The position numbers were made by a program, and so were the translations under genes. 64,000 nucleotides of DNA from an uncultured Massilia sp. (GTDB taxonomy: Bacteria; Pseudomonadota; Gammaproteobacteria; Burkholderiales; Burkholderiaceae_D). Below the pieces are notes generated by a model. The model ran no database searches. It was not told the origin of the DNA and saw only the letters and a program-made list of their open reading frames with translations. Positions 15,473 through 24,260 of this stretch are shown here, piece by piece. The stretch spans positions 62,001-126,000 of the forward strand of contig NZ_CAJYEB010000041.1 of NCBI RefSeq assembly GCF_913773735.1, written 5' to 3'. Position 1 is the stretch's first letter; each line of letters starts with the position of its first letter.

Positions 15473-15904
15473 CGTGACACGGAGAGAATGGAACGGAAGA
15501 GAAATAAATAAAATGCATATCATGTATTCCAAACAAAAATTGGACTGATATGCTGTAACGCAGCATAATGCTTCCTGTCTCCTCCAACTCTCCTCAAAAA
15601 GAATTGGATTTAAGCCCGCCCAACAGCGGGCTTTTTTTTGTCCGTTTTTTGCGCGTCTTGGCCGGGATGGCGCATCGCCTGGCCGGGTGTCGGACGGGAC
15701 GCGCGCCTGCGCCACCGTCGAATCGTCGAATCCTTGCCGCTCCCGCGGCCTGCCGCCCCTGTGCACCGGGACGACGTTTGCTGCCTTGCGCGCCTGCGTC
15801 CTGCGCGGCGCCGCGATCGATCTGCTGCTTATCTGCCTGTCTGCTGTCTGCTGCCTGCTGCCTGCTGCCGTTACCGCGTGTCGCGTGTTGCTGATTGCCG
15901 CTCG
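15473..15904. other. 432-bp intergenic region: hairpin, terminator, CTG-rich tract
   Basis: The first 140 bases are AT-rich and include the small hairpin TATGCTG-taacg-CAGCATA (15549-15567). A strong terminator follows. Beyond it, 15826-15877 is a low-complexity CTGC/CTGCC stretch. No convincing coding frame was seen. The AT-rich part upstream of the terminator could be a long 3' UTR or hide a small RNA. Confidence 0.5.
15612..15639 (+). terminator. intrinsic terminator after the lipoprotein pair
   Basis: AAGCCCGC pairs with GCGGGCTT around a 6-base loop, followed by a run of eight T. It lies 140 bp after the second lipoprotein stop. Confidence 0.9.
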
Positions 15905-16087
15905 TTACCGGGCATCGCCCAGGCGCTTGGCGCTGACCTTCACGACGGCGACCTGCTGGCCCTCGATCGATACCTGGGCATCGTAGCGCACCTGCTGCAG
16001 TGCGCCGGCGGCGTTGGCGTAGCTGGTGCCGACGACGAGGACGGCGGCGGCGAGGAAGAGGGCTTCCATGTTCTTCAGGACGTTCAT
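15905..16087 (-). CDS. small secreted protein, tandem copy 1
   Basis: 60 residues. A signal peptide (MNVLKNMEALFLAAAVLVVG, then TSYANA before AGALQ) is followed by a mature part of about 35 residues ending VAVVKVSAKRLGDAR. AAGGAG lies 6 bases before ATG. It is nearly identical through residue 58 to the next protein. Small secreted proteins with a terminal V(V/K)VxxKRL motif recur, in my memory, in Oxalobacteraceae without a known function. Confidence 0.75.
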   Translation of the reverse strand: MNVLKNMEALFLAAAVLVVGTSYANAAGALQQVRYDAQVSIEGQQVAVVKVSAKRLGDAR

Positions 16088-16125
16088 GCTGTTCTCCTTG
16101 CGTGGTGGGGATTGGCGGGTGTCGA

Positions 16126-16320
16126 TCACAGTGCGGCTTTGCCGGCGTCGCTCAGGCGCTTGGCGCTGACTTTCACGACGGCGACCTGCTGGTTCTCGAC
16201 CGAGACCTGGGCGTCGTAGCGGACCTGTTTCAGCGCGCCGGCGGCGTTGGCGTAGCTGGTGCCGACGACGAGGACGGCGGCGGCCAGGAAGATCGCTTCC
16301 ATGTGTTTGAGGACGTTCAT
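16126..16320 (-). CDS. small secreted protein, tandem copy 2
   Basis: 64 residues, the likely first gene of the pair. It has the same signal peptide and the mature motif QVRYDAQVSVENQQVAVVKV, ending in an extra KAAL. AAGGAG precedes the ATG. Differences from copy 1 are mostly conservative (N/H, L/I, Q/K, I/V), which points to a recent duplication kept under selection. The function is unknown; the 38-bp gap suggests one transcript. Confidence 0.75.
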   Translation of the reverse strand: MNVLKHMEAIFLAAAVLVVGTSYANAAGALKQVRYDAQVSVENQQVAVVKVSAKRLSDAGKAAL

Positions 16321-16561
16321 GATGTTCTCCTTCGGGGTTCGTTGCGGTTCATCGGGAAGCCGGATCGGCTTTGCATGGTGTTACTGTAGGCCGGCGCCTG
16401 TCTCCCTTCCAGCGGACTGCGACGAACTGCAAAAAACGCGGGATGGAAGCGCAAAAAACCGGATTGTGCGTTGCGCAAGAGCTCGCCGACACATGCGTGC
16501 GCTCAACAGCGGCCTGGACCGTGCTGGCGATACTCGCCGGGGACGGAACGAGGAGGCCGGG

Positions 16562-17404
16562 ATGATGCGCAGGGACGTGCTGGAACTGGATGCGGGAGCG
16601 GAAGCGGGAGCAGGAGCGGGGGCGACGCCACAGGTGCGCGCGGGGCGCGCCGGCGGCGCGCAGGCGGGGACGGTGGCGGGGTGGAACGACGTGGCGCTGG
16701 AGGCGGTGCGCATCCTGCGCCCGCAGGCCCGCACGGCCGCGCAGGCGCTCGCCGCCCTGCATACGGGCATGTACAACGCCTGGGCGGCCTACGAACGCGA
16801 TGCGCGCCAGAGCACGCCCGGGGTGGCGGTACGGCTGCCGCGCGCCGAGCGCAACGGCGCCGGCAAGGCCGCCGCGATGTCGCACGCGGCCTGGACCATG
16901 CTGGCCGCGCTGTTCCCGGCGCAGCGCCCGGTGCTGGACATGCACATGGCCAGCCTCGGGCTCGATCCGGCGGCGCCGGCCTGCCAGCTCAGTCCGGCAG
17001 GCATCGGCCGCGCCCAGGCCGCCGCCATGCTGGATGCATGGCACGCCGGCATGGGGCCGTTCGCGCCGGCGGTGCTGGCCATCGGACGCCGGACCGCGCC
17101 GGACCGGACCGCCTGCATGGCGGCGCCCCTGCACTGCTGGGCATGGGCGCGCGGGCTGGCCGCGCGCGAGGGCGGTGGCGACGACCGGGACGTGCTGCTG
17201 TATTTCGCGCTGGGCAATGCGCTGGCGGATGCGGCGCTGGCCGCGCAGGCCGCGGCCGTGGACGCGGCGCGCGCCTGCGACGCCGCGGCGGCCGAGGTGC
17301 TGCGCCGCTTCGGCGGCGGCGCCGGGCGACGGATTGCGCCGTGCGCGCTGGGAAAACGGGTGGGCGCGCTGGTGTTCGAGCGGGCCCGCCGCCATTGGAC
17401 GTAG
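16562..17404 (+). CDS. protein resembling the N-terminal part of vanadium-dependent haloperoxidases
   Basis: 280 residues, very rich in Ala, no signal peptide. The segment WNDVALEAVRILRP (about 41-54) with ALAALHTGMYNAWAAYERDA matches the start of the alpha-helical domain of vanadium haloperoxidase/DUF6851-type proteins. The vanadate-binding motifs of the C-terminal PAP2-like half (K-x-RP, SGH, R-x-H) are absent, and the protein is about half the family's usual length. It may be a truncated or repurposed relative. Its TAG stop is contributed by a family 2 repeat. The ATG pair at 16562/16565 follows GGAGGCCGGG. Confidence 0.5.
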   Translation: MMRRDVLELDAGAEAGAGAGATPQVRAGRAGGAQAGTVAGWNDVALEAVRILRPQARTAAQALAALHTGMYNAWAAYERDARQSTPGVAVRLPRAERNGAGKAAAMSHAAWTMLAALFPAQRPVLDMHMASLGLDPAAPACQLSPAGIGRAQAAAMLDAWHAGMGPFAPAVLAIGRRTAPDRTACMAAPLHCWAWARGLAAREGGGDDRDVLLYFALGNALADAALAAQAAAVDAARACDAAAAEVLRRFGGGAGRRIAPCALGKRVGALVFERARRHWT

Positions 17405-17464
17405 GGGGGCAGCGCTACCGCTGCGTCCGCAACCACGCTACGTGTGCGCTGCCCACCCTGCTAC
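17401..17464. repeat. family 2-type element at a convergent gene junction
   Basis: GTAGGGGGGCAGCGC at the left and GCGCTGCCCACCCTGCTAC at the right are complementary ends around a short centre with its own pairing (GCGCTACCGCTGCG). Both ends read GTAG outward-in, and both are used as TAG stop codons: 17402-17404 by the haloperoxidase-like gene and 17463-17461 by rsmA. Confidence 0.75.
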
Positions 17465-18240
17465 ACGGCCGGCTTGAGGATGTTCGCCAGCGCCACGTAC
17501 TGTTCCAGCCCCACCGCTTCCGGGCGCGCGCCCGGATCGATGCCGGCCTCGACCAGTTGCTGTTCCGTGAACATGCCGGCCACGCAATTGCGGATCACCT
17601 TGCGCCGCTGCGAGAACGCCTTGGCGACCACGGCTTCCAGCGTGGCGGCGTCGGCCGGCAGCTGGCGCCGCGTCGGCACCATGCGCACGATCGCGGAATC
17701 GACCTGCGGCGGCGGATCGAAGGCCGTCGGCGGCACCACGAACAGCATCGCCATGTCGTAGCGCCATTGCAGCATCACGGACAGGCGGCTGTAGGCCTTG
17801 GTGCCCGGCTCGGCCACCATGCGTTCCACCACTTCCTTCTGCAGCATGAAGTGCTGGTCCTCGACCAGGTGGGCGAAGTCCGCCAGGTGGAACAGCAGCG
17901 GGCTGGAGATGTTGTACGGCAGGTTGCCGACCACGCGCAGCCGTTTTCCTTCCGGGACCGGGATGCCGCCGAAGTCGAACTTCAGCGCGTCGCCCGAATG
18001 GACGGTGAGGCGCTCGCGCGGATACGCCTTTTCCAGGCGCGTCACCAGGTCGCGGTCGAGCTCGACGACGTGCATGTGGTCGAGTTCCTTGAGCAGCAGC
18101 GAGGTCATCGCGGCCAGGCCGGGGCCGATCTCGACCATGGTATCGCCGCGGCGCGGGCCGATCGCATCGATGATGTTGTGGAGGACGTGGTCGTCGGTCA
18201 GGAAGTTCTGGCCGAAGCGCTTGCGGGCTACGTGTTTCAT
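17461..18240 (-). CDS. rsmA: 16S rRNA adenine N6,N6-dimethyltransferase
   Basis: 259 residues. RsmA/KsgA dimethylates A1518 and A1519 near the 3' end of 16S rRNA during 30S maturation. The N-terminus KHVARKRFGQNFLTDDHVL, the SAM motif MVEIGPGLAAMTS and the target-base motif NLPYNISSPLLFHL are all present. The last gene of lptD-surA-pdxA-rsmA; 36 bp separate it from pdxA. Its stop codon TAG lies inside the convergent-junction repeat. Confidence 0.96.
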   Translation of the reverse strand: MKHVARKRFGQNFLTDDHVLHNIIDAIGPRRGDTMVEIGPGLAAMTSLLLKELDHMHVVELDRDLVTRLEKAYPRERLTVHSGDALKFDFGGIPVPEGKRLRVVGNLPYNISSPLLFHLADFAHLVEDQHFMLQKEVVERMVAEPGTKAYSRLSVMLQWRYDMAMLFVVPPTAFDPPPQVDSAIVRMVPTRRQLPADAATLEAVVAKAFSQRRKVIRNCVAGMFTEQQLVEAGIDPGARPEAVGLEQYVALANILKPAV

Positions 18241-18276
18241 GGTTGTTCTTGAAGGTTGGGATGCCCGCGCGCGGGC

Positions 18277-19317
18277 TCAGGCGCGGCGCGCCGCGACCAT
18301 GGCGGCGGCGACGCGGATCGCCTCTTCCATGCTGCCGCAGTCGGCCAGGCCGAGGCCCTGCGCGGCCAGGTCGAGCGCGGTGCCGTGGTCGACCGAGGTG
18401 CGGATCAGCGGCAGGCCGAGGGTGATGTTGACGCCGCGGCCGAAGGTGGCGTGCTTGAGCACGGGCAGGCCCTGGTCGTGGTACATGGCCAGCACGGCGT
18501 CGGCGTCGCGCAGGTATTTTTGCTGGAACAGGGTGTCGGCCGGATACGGGCCGCGCGCATCGATGCCGCGCGCCTGCGCCTCCTGCAGCGCCGGCGCGAT
18601 GACGTCGATCTCCTCGCGGCCGAGATAGCCGTTCTCGCCGGCATGCGGGTTCAGGCCCGTCACCAGGATGCGCGGCGCGGCGATGCCGAACTTGTCGCGC
18701 AGGTCGGCGTGCAGGATGTCCAGCACGCGCGCCAGGCCGGCGCGGGTGATGGCGCCCGGCACGTCCTTGAGCGGCAGGTGCGTGGTGGCCAGCGCCACGC
18801 GCAGGTAGGGTTCGTCCTCGCCGGGCGAACCGGCCAGCATCATGACGACCTGCGGCGTGCCGGTCTTTTCGGCCAGGTATTCGGTATGGCCGGAAAAGGC
18901 GACGCCGGCGTCGTTGATGGTGCTTTTCTGCAGCGGCGCGGTGACGATGGCGTCGAACCAGCCCGCCTGCACGCCCTCGACGGCCAGGTCGAGCGTGGCC
19001 AGCACGGCGCGGCCGTTGGCCGCATCCAGCTTGCCCGGCTCGACGAAGGCGTCGACCGGCACGTCGACGACGGGAATCGTGTCCGGGCCGAAGTGCGGCA
19101 AGCCGCTGTGGCGCAGCGCCAGCGTCGAGAGCGCGGACAGCCGGATGGCCGGATCGATCAGGCTGGCCGTGAGCGACAGGAAGGCGGCGTCGCCGACCAG
19201 CACGCAGCGGGCCTCGCCGCGCAACGCCCAGGCCGCGCGGATCGAGATTTCCGGGCCGATGCCGGCCGGCTCGCCGACCGTGACGGCCAGGTTGGGGCGC
19301 GCGCCCTGCACGGCCAT
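18277..19317 (-). CDS. pdxA: 4-hydroxythreonine-4-phosphate dehydrogenase
   Basis: 346 residues; the NAD-dependent oxidation step before PdxJ in the DXP-dependent route to pyridoxal phosphate. The N-terminus LAVTVGEPAGIGPEI is the PdxA signature. The metal-binding histidines are in FSGHTEYLAEKTG, GLNPHAGENGYLG and MYHDQGLPVLKH. I start at MAVQGARPNLAV, four bases after the surA stop, because the upstream in-frame part is inside surA. Confidence 0.95.
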   Translation of the reverse strand: MAVQGARPNLAVTVGEPAGIGPEISIRAAWALRGEARCVLVGDAAFLSLTASLIDPAIRLSALSTLALRHSGLPHFGPDTIPVVDVPVDAFVEPGKLDAANGRAVLATLDLAVEGVQAGWFDAIVTAPLQKSTINDAGVAFSGHTEYLAEKTGTPQVVMMLAGSPGEDEPYLRVALATTHLPLKDVPGAITRAGLARVLDILHADLRDKFGIAAPRILVTGLNPHAGENGYLGREEIDVIAPALQEAQARGIDARGPYPADTLFQQKYLRDADAVLAMYHDQGLPVLKHATFGRGVNITLGLPLIRTSVDHGTALDLAAQGLGLADCGSMEEAIRVAAAMVAARRA

Positions 19318-19321
19318 GACC

Positions 19322-20743
19322 TTACTGCTCCTCGCGGAACTCGACGTAGGCACGGTCGCGCACCTGGCGCGACCAGTCTTCCAGCGCTTCCTGGCGCTTG
19401 CGGTCGGTCAGGACCTGGCGCGCCATCGCGCGTTCCTTCTCCTTCGAGACGTCTTCGCTCTTGCGCTCGATCACCTGGATCAGGTGGAAGCCGAACGGGG
19501 TCTGGATCACGTCCGATACCTCGCCCACCTTCAGCGCATTCATCGGGTTCTCGAATTCCGGCAGCGCGTCGCCCGGGGCCAGCCAGCCCAGGTCGCCGCC
19601 CTTGGAAGCCGAACCGTCCTGCGAGTTCTGGCGCGCCGCATCCTCGAAGCTGATCTGCTTGGCGTCGATCTTCGCCTTCAGGTCGGCCAGCTTCTTCTTG
19701 GCCTCGTCCGCCGTCATGGTCGGGGTGACCTTCAGCAGGATGTGGCGGGCGTGGGTCTGCTGGATGACCGCCTGGTCCGCCTGCTGCTGGGCTTCCTGCT
19801 TGCGCTCGGCCGACAGCTTGAGGATCAGGAAGCCGAAGTTGGTGCGCAGGACCGGCGTGACCTGGCCCGGCTTGAGCTTGCGCAGTTCGGTGGCGATCAG
19901 CTGCGGCAGGCGGTCCGGGTCGCGCCAGCCGATCACGCCGCCCTTGAGGGCGTCCGGCGAATCGGAATAGGTGGCGGCCATCTTGGCGAAGTCGGCGCCG
20001 GTGCGCAGCTGGCGCGCCACCTCGTCGGCGCGGGCCTTGCGCGCGGCGATCTGCTCGGGCGAGGCGTTTTCCGGGGTACGCACGACGATCTGCGAGATGT
20101 CCATCTCGACGCGTTCCGCGGCGGCGGCCTTCTCGGCGGCCTGGTAGGTGTCGATCTCGGCTTCCGAGACCTGGATCTTGCTGTCGACCTCGTGGTCGAT
20201 CAGGCGCTGCATCATGATCTCGTTGCGGATCTGCTCGCGGAACTGCGGGAAGGTCATGCCCTCCTTCTCCATCGCGTTGCGCATGTCCTGCACGCTCATC
20301 TTCTGGTTCTCGGCGATGCGGCCGATCGCCCGATCGAGCTCGGTGTCGCTGACGCGCACGCCCATTTCCTTGGCCAGCTGCAGCTGGGCGCGCTCGGTGA
20401 TCATGGCTTCGACGACCTGGCGGCGCAGGTCGTCCGGGGCCGGCAACTGGGCCTGCTGCGCCTGCAGGCGGTGGGTGATCTCATTCACGCGGTTGTCGAC
20501 TTCGCGCTTGGTGATGACTTCGTCGTTGACGACGACATAGACCGAATCGATGACCTTGGCGCTGCTCGCCGCCGGCGGCAGGAAGCCGCCGTTCGCCTTG
20601 GCGGCCGGTGCGGCCGGTGCCGCAGCCGGCGCGGCGGCGGCGGGAGCCTGCGCCTGCGGCTGGGCCGCAGCCTGGGCCAGGACGTTGCCGGTCGCGAGGG
20701 CGCACAGCAGCGCCGCGGCCAGCTTGGTGTGGGTGGTACGCAT
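19322..20743 (-). CDS. surA: periplasmic chaperone / peptidyl-prolyl isomerase SurA
   Basis: 473 residues with a cleavable signal peptide (MRTTHTKLAAALLCALATG, cut near VLAQA) and an Ala/Pro-rich linker. The chaperone domain starts at VIDSVYVVVNDEVITKREVD. Two parvulin (PpiC) domains follow, around 210-310 and 330-430; the second begins QTHARHILLKV. SurA escorts unfolded porins and LptD to the BAM complex. An ATG six codons upstream (20761) is possible but adds residues before the signal peptide. It is next to lptD, a known client. Confidence 0.95.
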   Translation of the reverse strand: MRTTHTKLAAALLCALATGNVLAQAAAQPQAQAPAAAAPAAAPAAPAAKANGGFLPPAASSAKVIDSVYVVVNDEVITKREVDNRVNEITHRLQAQQAQLPAPDDLRRQVVEAMITERAQLQLAKEMGVRVSDTELDRAIGRIAENQKMSVQDMRNAMEKEGMTFPQFREQIRNEIMMQRLIDHEVDSKIQVSEAEIDTYQAAEKAAAAERVEMDISQIVVRTPENASPEQIAARKARADEVARQLRTGADFAKMAATYSDSPDALKGGVIGWRDPDRLPQLIATELRKLKPGQVTPVLRTNFGFLILKLSAERKQEAQQQADQAVIQQTHARHILLKVTPTMTADEAKKKLADLKAKIDAKQISFEDAARQNSQDGSASKGGDLGWLAPGDALPEFENPMNALKVGEVSDVIQTPFGFHLIQVIERKSEDVSKEKERAMARQVLTDRKRQEALEDWSRQVRDRAYVEFREEQ

Positions 20744-20793
20744 AATCAGGAAAGCACTCATTTCAGGGTTGTTTTGTCCATGGCCCGGCCGCT

Positions 20794-23088
20794 TCAGGGG
20801 CGGCCGACGTTCGTGTTCAGCCGGGTATAGCCCGGGATGCTCTTGTTGAAGGTTTCCAGCGGGTTGCCGAAGCCCAGGCGCGACAGGCCGTTGAGCTCGA
20901 GCTGGAAGAAGATCGGCGTCGACACCGTCTGCGCGGCCGTCACGAAGCGCTGCGCGCCCATCCGGAACACCCAGCAATCGGCCTTGTACTCGAGCCCGAC
21001 GAGGCTCTCGAGCAGCTTGCGGTCGCGCACCGAGTAGCTGACCCGCGAGACGCCGTACCAGCGCTGCGACAACGGCCACTGGGCGGAAACGTCCGCGTTG
21101 CGGAATCCGTTGACGATGCCGAAGGTATCGCGCTGGAAGCGGTACTCCAGGTTCAGCACCTTCATCGGCGCCGGCTGGTACTGCACGCCGACGTTGGTGC
21201 TGTACAGGCTGCGCGCCTGCGCGTCGTATTGTACGCCGCTGTCGAAGCTCCAGGACTCGGAAATGCGGCCCGAGGCCGCCAGCAGCGCGTCGGAACGCTT
21301 CTGGTTGCGCTGCTCGAACGTGTTCAGGCGCACTTCGGGATCGGTGAAGTAGTAGCGGCTGCCGACCGCCAGGCGCAGGCGCTCGACGCCGTTGGTCTCG
21401 ATGAAGCGCGAGACGATGGCGGCGGTGAGCTGGTTCGCGTCCGACACCTTGTCGGCGCCGACGAAGCGGTTTTCCGTGAACAGCTGGGCGTAGTTGAAAC
21501 CGGCCACGCCCGTGTCGAAGTTCGGCACCGCATCCTGGTTGCGGTACGGCGTGCGCACGTAGAACAGCCGCGGCTCCAGCGTCTGGGTGGCTTCCTTGCC
21601 GAAGAACCTGGCGTCGCGCTCGAAGATCATGCCGGAGTCCAGCGAGACGGTCGGCAGCGTGCGCGTGATCTGGCGGTCGCCCAGCGGGTTGCTGTCCAGG
21701 TCGTAGCGCGTGGCGTGCATGATCGCCTTGGGCGTGAAGAACCAGCCCGGGCGCACGATCGGATAGCTGACCTGGCCGACGACGTTGGCGCGGTTGCCCT
21801 GCACCACGCCTTCGTCCGGATGCGAGAAGCGCACGGCCTCGGCGTCCAGCGTCCAGTCGAAGCCGCCCAGCACGTCGTAGCGGCCGGCATGGAAGTTAAT
21901 CTGCGGCAGGCGGTCGTACGGACGCGGCACCGTCAGCGCCGGATTGGTGGCGGCGCCCGGGTCCTGCAGCACCTGGTAGCTCTGCACGCGCGCGTTCAGG
22001 CTCCAGTACTGGCCGGCGTAGTCGGTGCGCAGCTCGCGCAGCAGCTGGCGCACGGCCGATGCCGACACGGTGCGCGAGAAGTCGGACGGGTATTCGTCGT
22101 CGGACGCGGCGTGCGCGTTCCAGCCGTACGACCAGTTCGGCGTGATCGCCTGGGTGTGCACGGTGTCGATCCACCAGCGGTCGCGGTGCGCCACGCGGTC
22201 GTTGGCCAGCACCTCGACGTGGGTCTCGCCGCTGTACAGCAGCCCGTTGCCGGTGTCGCCGATGTAGCGCCCGGTGGCGCCCAGCTGCAGGCCGCGGTCG
22301 AACATGTAGCGCGGGTACAGCGTCAGGTCGCGGTTCGGCGCGATGTTGACGTAGTACGGCACCATGACCTCGGCCGAGCCCTTGGAGCCCGCGCCGATGG
22401 TCGGCGGCAGCCAGCCCGAGCGGCGCGCGCCGGACAGCGAGAACGACAGCGCCGGCGTGCCGAGGATCGGCACGTCCTTGAAATAGATCAGCGTCTTGCC
22501 GGCGGTGCCGACGTCGCGGCCCTGGTCCAGGCGCAGGTTGCTCGACTTCAGGTACCAGTCGGGATTCGGGCCTTCGCAGGTGCTGTAGGTGCCGTCCTCG
22601 ACCAGCGCCTGGTCCTCGCCCAGGAAATCGATGCGCCGCGCGGTGCCTTGCGCGTTGTTCAACGCCAGGTGGTAGGACGGGTGCAGCACCCAGCCCTTGC
22701 CGGTTTCCAGGTTCAGCTGCAGGGCATCGCCCTTGTAGCGGTCGCCGAAGCGCCACATATTGATGTTGCCCTCGGCCGTGACCTCGTCCTCGACGCGCCG
22801 GTAGCAGGCCGTGTCGGCCGTGATGCCGGTCGCGCCGCGCGTGATCTCGACGTCGCGGAACAGGTTCAGTTCGCGGTCGGGACGGCCGGTCAGCTCCTCG
22901 GCGCGCATGGTGACCGGCAGCTCCTGCTCGTCGGCGCGCGCATTGGCCGGGACGGCCGGCGTGCCTGTGGCGGGCACGGCCGCCTGCGGCAAGGTCTGCG
23001 CGTACAGCGGCGCCGACGCCACGGCGACGAGGGCGGACAAGGCGGCGGTCCGCCGCGATGGGAATGGTAGGGCCGTAATCCAGCTCAT
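20794..23088 (-). CDS. lptD: LPS-assembly protein LptD
   Basis: 764 residues. Signal peptide to about residue 30, OstA-type periplasmic domain (about 55-200) with MRAEELTGRPDRE, then the large C-terminal beta-barrel. LptD with LptE inserts lipopolysaccharide in the outer membrane. Cysteines are few: about residue 95 (TACYRR), 171 (TCEGP) and 703 (ADCW). E. coli LptD uses four for two disulphides, so only a reduced pattern is possible here. I start at MSWITALPFPSRR as the upstream in-frame 32 residues would spoil the signal peptide. Confidence 0.95.
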   Translation of the reverse strand: MSWITALPFPSRRTAALSALVAVASAPLYAQTLPQAAVPATGTPAVPANARADEQELPVTMRAEELTGRPDRELNLFRDVEITRGATGITADTACYRRVEDEVTAEGNINMWRFGDRYKGDALQLNLETGKGWVLHPSYHLALNNAQGTARRIDFLGEDQALVEDGTYSTCEGPNPDWYLKSSNLRLDQGRDVGTAGKTLIYFKDVPILGTPALSFSLSGARRSGWLPPTIGAGSKGSAEVMVPYYVNIAPNRDLTLYPRYMFDRGLQLGATGRYIGDTGNGLLYSGETHVEVLANDRVAHRDRWWIDTVHTQAITPNWSYGWNAHAASDDEYPSDFSRTVSASAVRQLLRELRTDYAGQYWSLNARVQSYQVLQDPGAATNPALTVPRPYDRLPQINFHAGRYDVLGGFDWTLDAEAVRFSHPDEGVVQGNRANVVGQVSYPIVRPGWFFTPKAIMHATRYDLDSNPLGDRQITRTLPTVSLDSGMIFERDARFFGKEATQTLEPRLFYVRTPYRNQDAVPNFDTGVAGFNYAQLFTENRFVGADKVSDANQLTAAIVSRFIETNGVERLRLAVGSRYYFTDPEVRLNTFEQRNQKRSDALLAASGRISESWSFDSGVQYDAQARSLYSTNVGVQYQPAPMKVLNLEYRFQRDTFGIVNGFRNADVSAQWPLSQRWYGVSRVSYSVRDRKLLESLVGLEYKADCWVFRMGAQRFVTAAQTVSTPIFFQLELNGLSRLGFGNPLETFNKSIPGYTRLNTNVGRP

Positions 23089-23182
23089 GGAAGATCGCGT
23101 TGCACCATAGAGGGCGATTTTTTGGATTGAATCCCTTATTATATGGGAATATTTTCGCCAACCGGATTCCTCAGGACGCTTC

Positions 23183-24241
23183 ATGTCTTCTCTGTCTCAA
23201 CACTCTCCCGCCGCCGCCGACAAGGACGCCCGGCTGGCCCAGCTGACCGCATGGCTGGGCACGCTGGACCTGGTCGACGCCGGGAGCCTGCGCCCTGCCT
23301 CGTCCGACGCCAGCTTCCGCCGCTACTTCCGCCTCGATGTTGTGCCGGCGCTACGCGACAAGCTCGGCGCCACCCTGATCGCCATGGACGCGCCGCCCGA
23401 GCGCGAGAACGTCCCCGCCTTCATCCACGTCGACGGCCTGCTGTTCGACGCCGGCGTGACCGTGCCGGCGATCGTCGCGCGCGACGTCGACAACGGCTTC
23501 CTGCTGTTGTCCGACCTCGGCACCACCACCTACCTGCAGCGCCTGGACGCCGACAACGCCAACTTCATGTACTCGGATGCCGTCGACGCCCTGATCAAGT
23601 TCCAGCTCACCAGCCAGGCCGGCGTGCTGCCGGAGTTCGACCGCGCCTTCGTGCTGCGCGAACTGAACCTGTTCCCGGAATGGTTCGTCGAGCGCCACCT
23701 GGGCGTGACGCTGACCGAGGCGCAGCGCGCCCAGCTGAACAAGGTGTTCGACGCCATCGCCGCCAACGTGCTGGCCCAGCAGCAGGTGTTCATGCACCGC
23801 GATTTCCACTCCCGCAACCTGATGTTCCTCGACCGCGGCAACCCGGGCGTGCTGGACTTCCAGGATGCCGTGTACGGCCCCGTCGCCTACGACCTGGCCT
23901 CGCTGCTGCGCGACGCCTACGTCCAGTGGGACGAGGAATTCGTGCTCGACTGGGTGGTGCGCTACTGGCAGAGCGCCAAGCAGGTCGGCCTGCCGGTGAA
24001 CCCGGACATCGACGCGTTCTACCGCGACTTCGAGTACGTGGCCCTGCAGCGCCACCTGAAAATCCTGGGCATCTTCTGCCGCCTGAACTACCGCGACGGC
24101 AAGCCGCACTACCTGGGCGACCTGCCGACCGTGATCGACTACGTGCGCAAGACCGCCAACCGCTACACCGAACTGAAGCCGCTGGCCCGCCTGCTCGACA
24201 CCTTCGAGGACAAGGCGCCCCAGGTGGGCTACACCTTCTGA
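23183..24241 (+). CDS. amgK: N-acetylmuramate/N-acetylglucosamine kinase AmgK
   Basis: 352 residues of the aminoglycoside phosphotransferase fold. The catalytic loop is FMHRDFHSRNLMF (Asp about 212) and the metal-binding Asp is in VLDFQDAVYGP. AmgK phosphorylates MurNAc (and GlcNAc) at C1 in the anhydro-MurNAc recycling bypass described in Pseudomonas. The next gene is murU, the partner step, 19 bp downstream, which makes the call firm. AGGA precedes the ATG. It is divergent from lptD. Confidence 0.9.
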   Translation: MSSLSQHSPAAADKDARLAQLTAWLGTLDLVDAGSLRPASSDASFRRYFRLDVVPALRDKLGATLIAMDAPPERENVPAFIHVDGLLFDAGVTVPAIVARDVDNGFLLLSDLGTTTYLQRLDADNANFMYSDAVDALIKFQLTSQAGVLPEFDRAFVLRELNLFPEWFVERHLGVTLTEAQRAQLNKVFDAIAANVLAQQQVFMHRDFHSRNLMFLDRGNPGVLDFQDAVYGPVAYDLASLLRDAYVQWDEEFVLDWVVRYWQSAKQVGLPVNPDIDAFYRDFEYVALQRHLKILGIFCRLNYRDGKPHYLGDLPTVIDYVRKTANRYTELKPLARLLDTFEDKAPQVGYTF

Positions 24242-24260
24242 AGATCCGGGACAACGCACC

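Noticed and set aside
15826..15877. CTGCC-rich tract as a possible CRISPR-like or regulatory repeat
   Set aside because: Irregular short period, no spacers, no unit over 7 bases; it is plain low complexity.
16471..18252. 593-codon frame spanning the haloperoxidase-like gene and rsmA
   Set aside because: It overlaps one gene in another frame and is antisense to rsmA; low-complexity Arg/Gly/Ala content.
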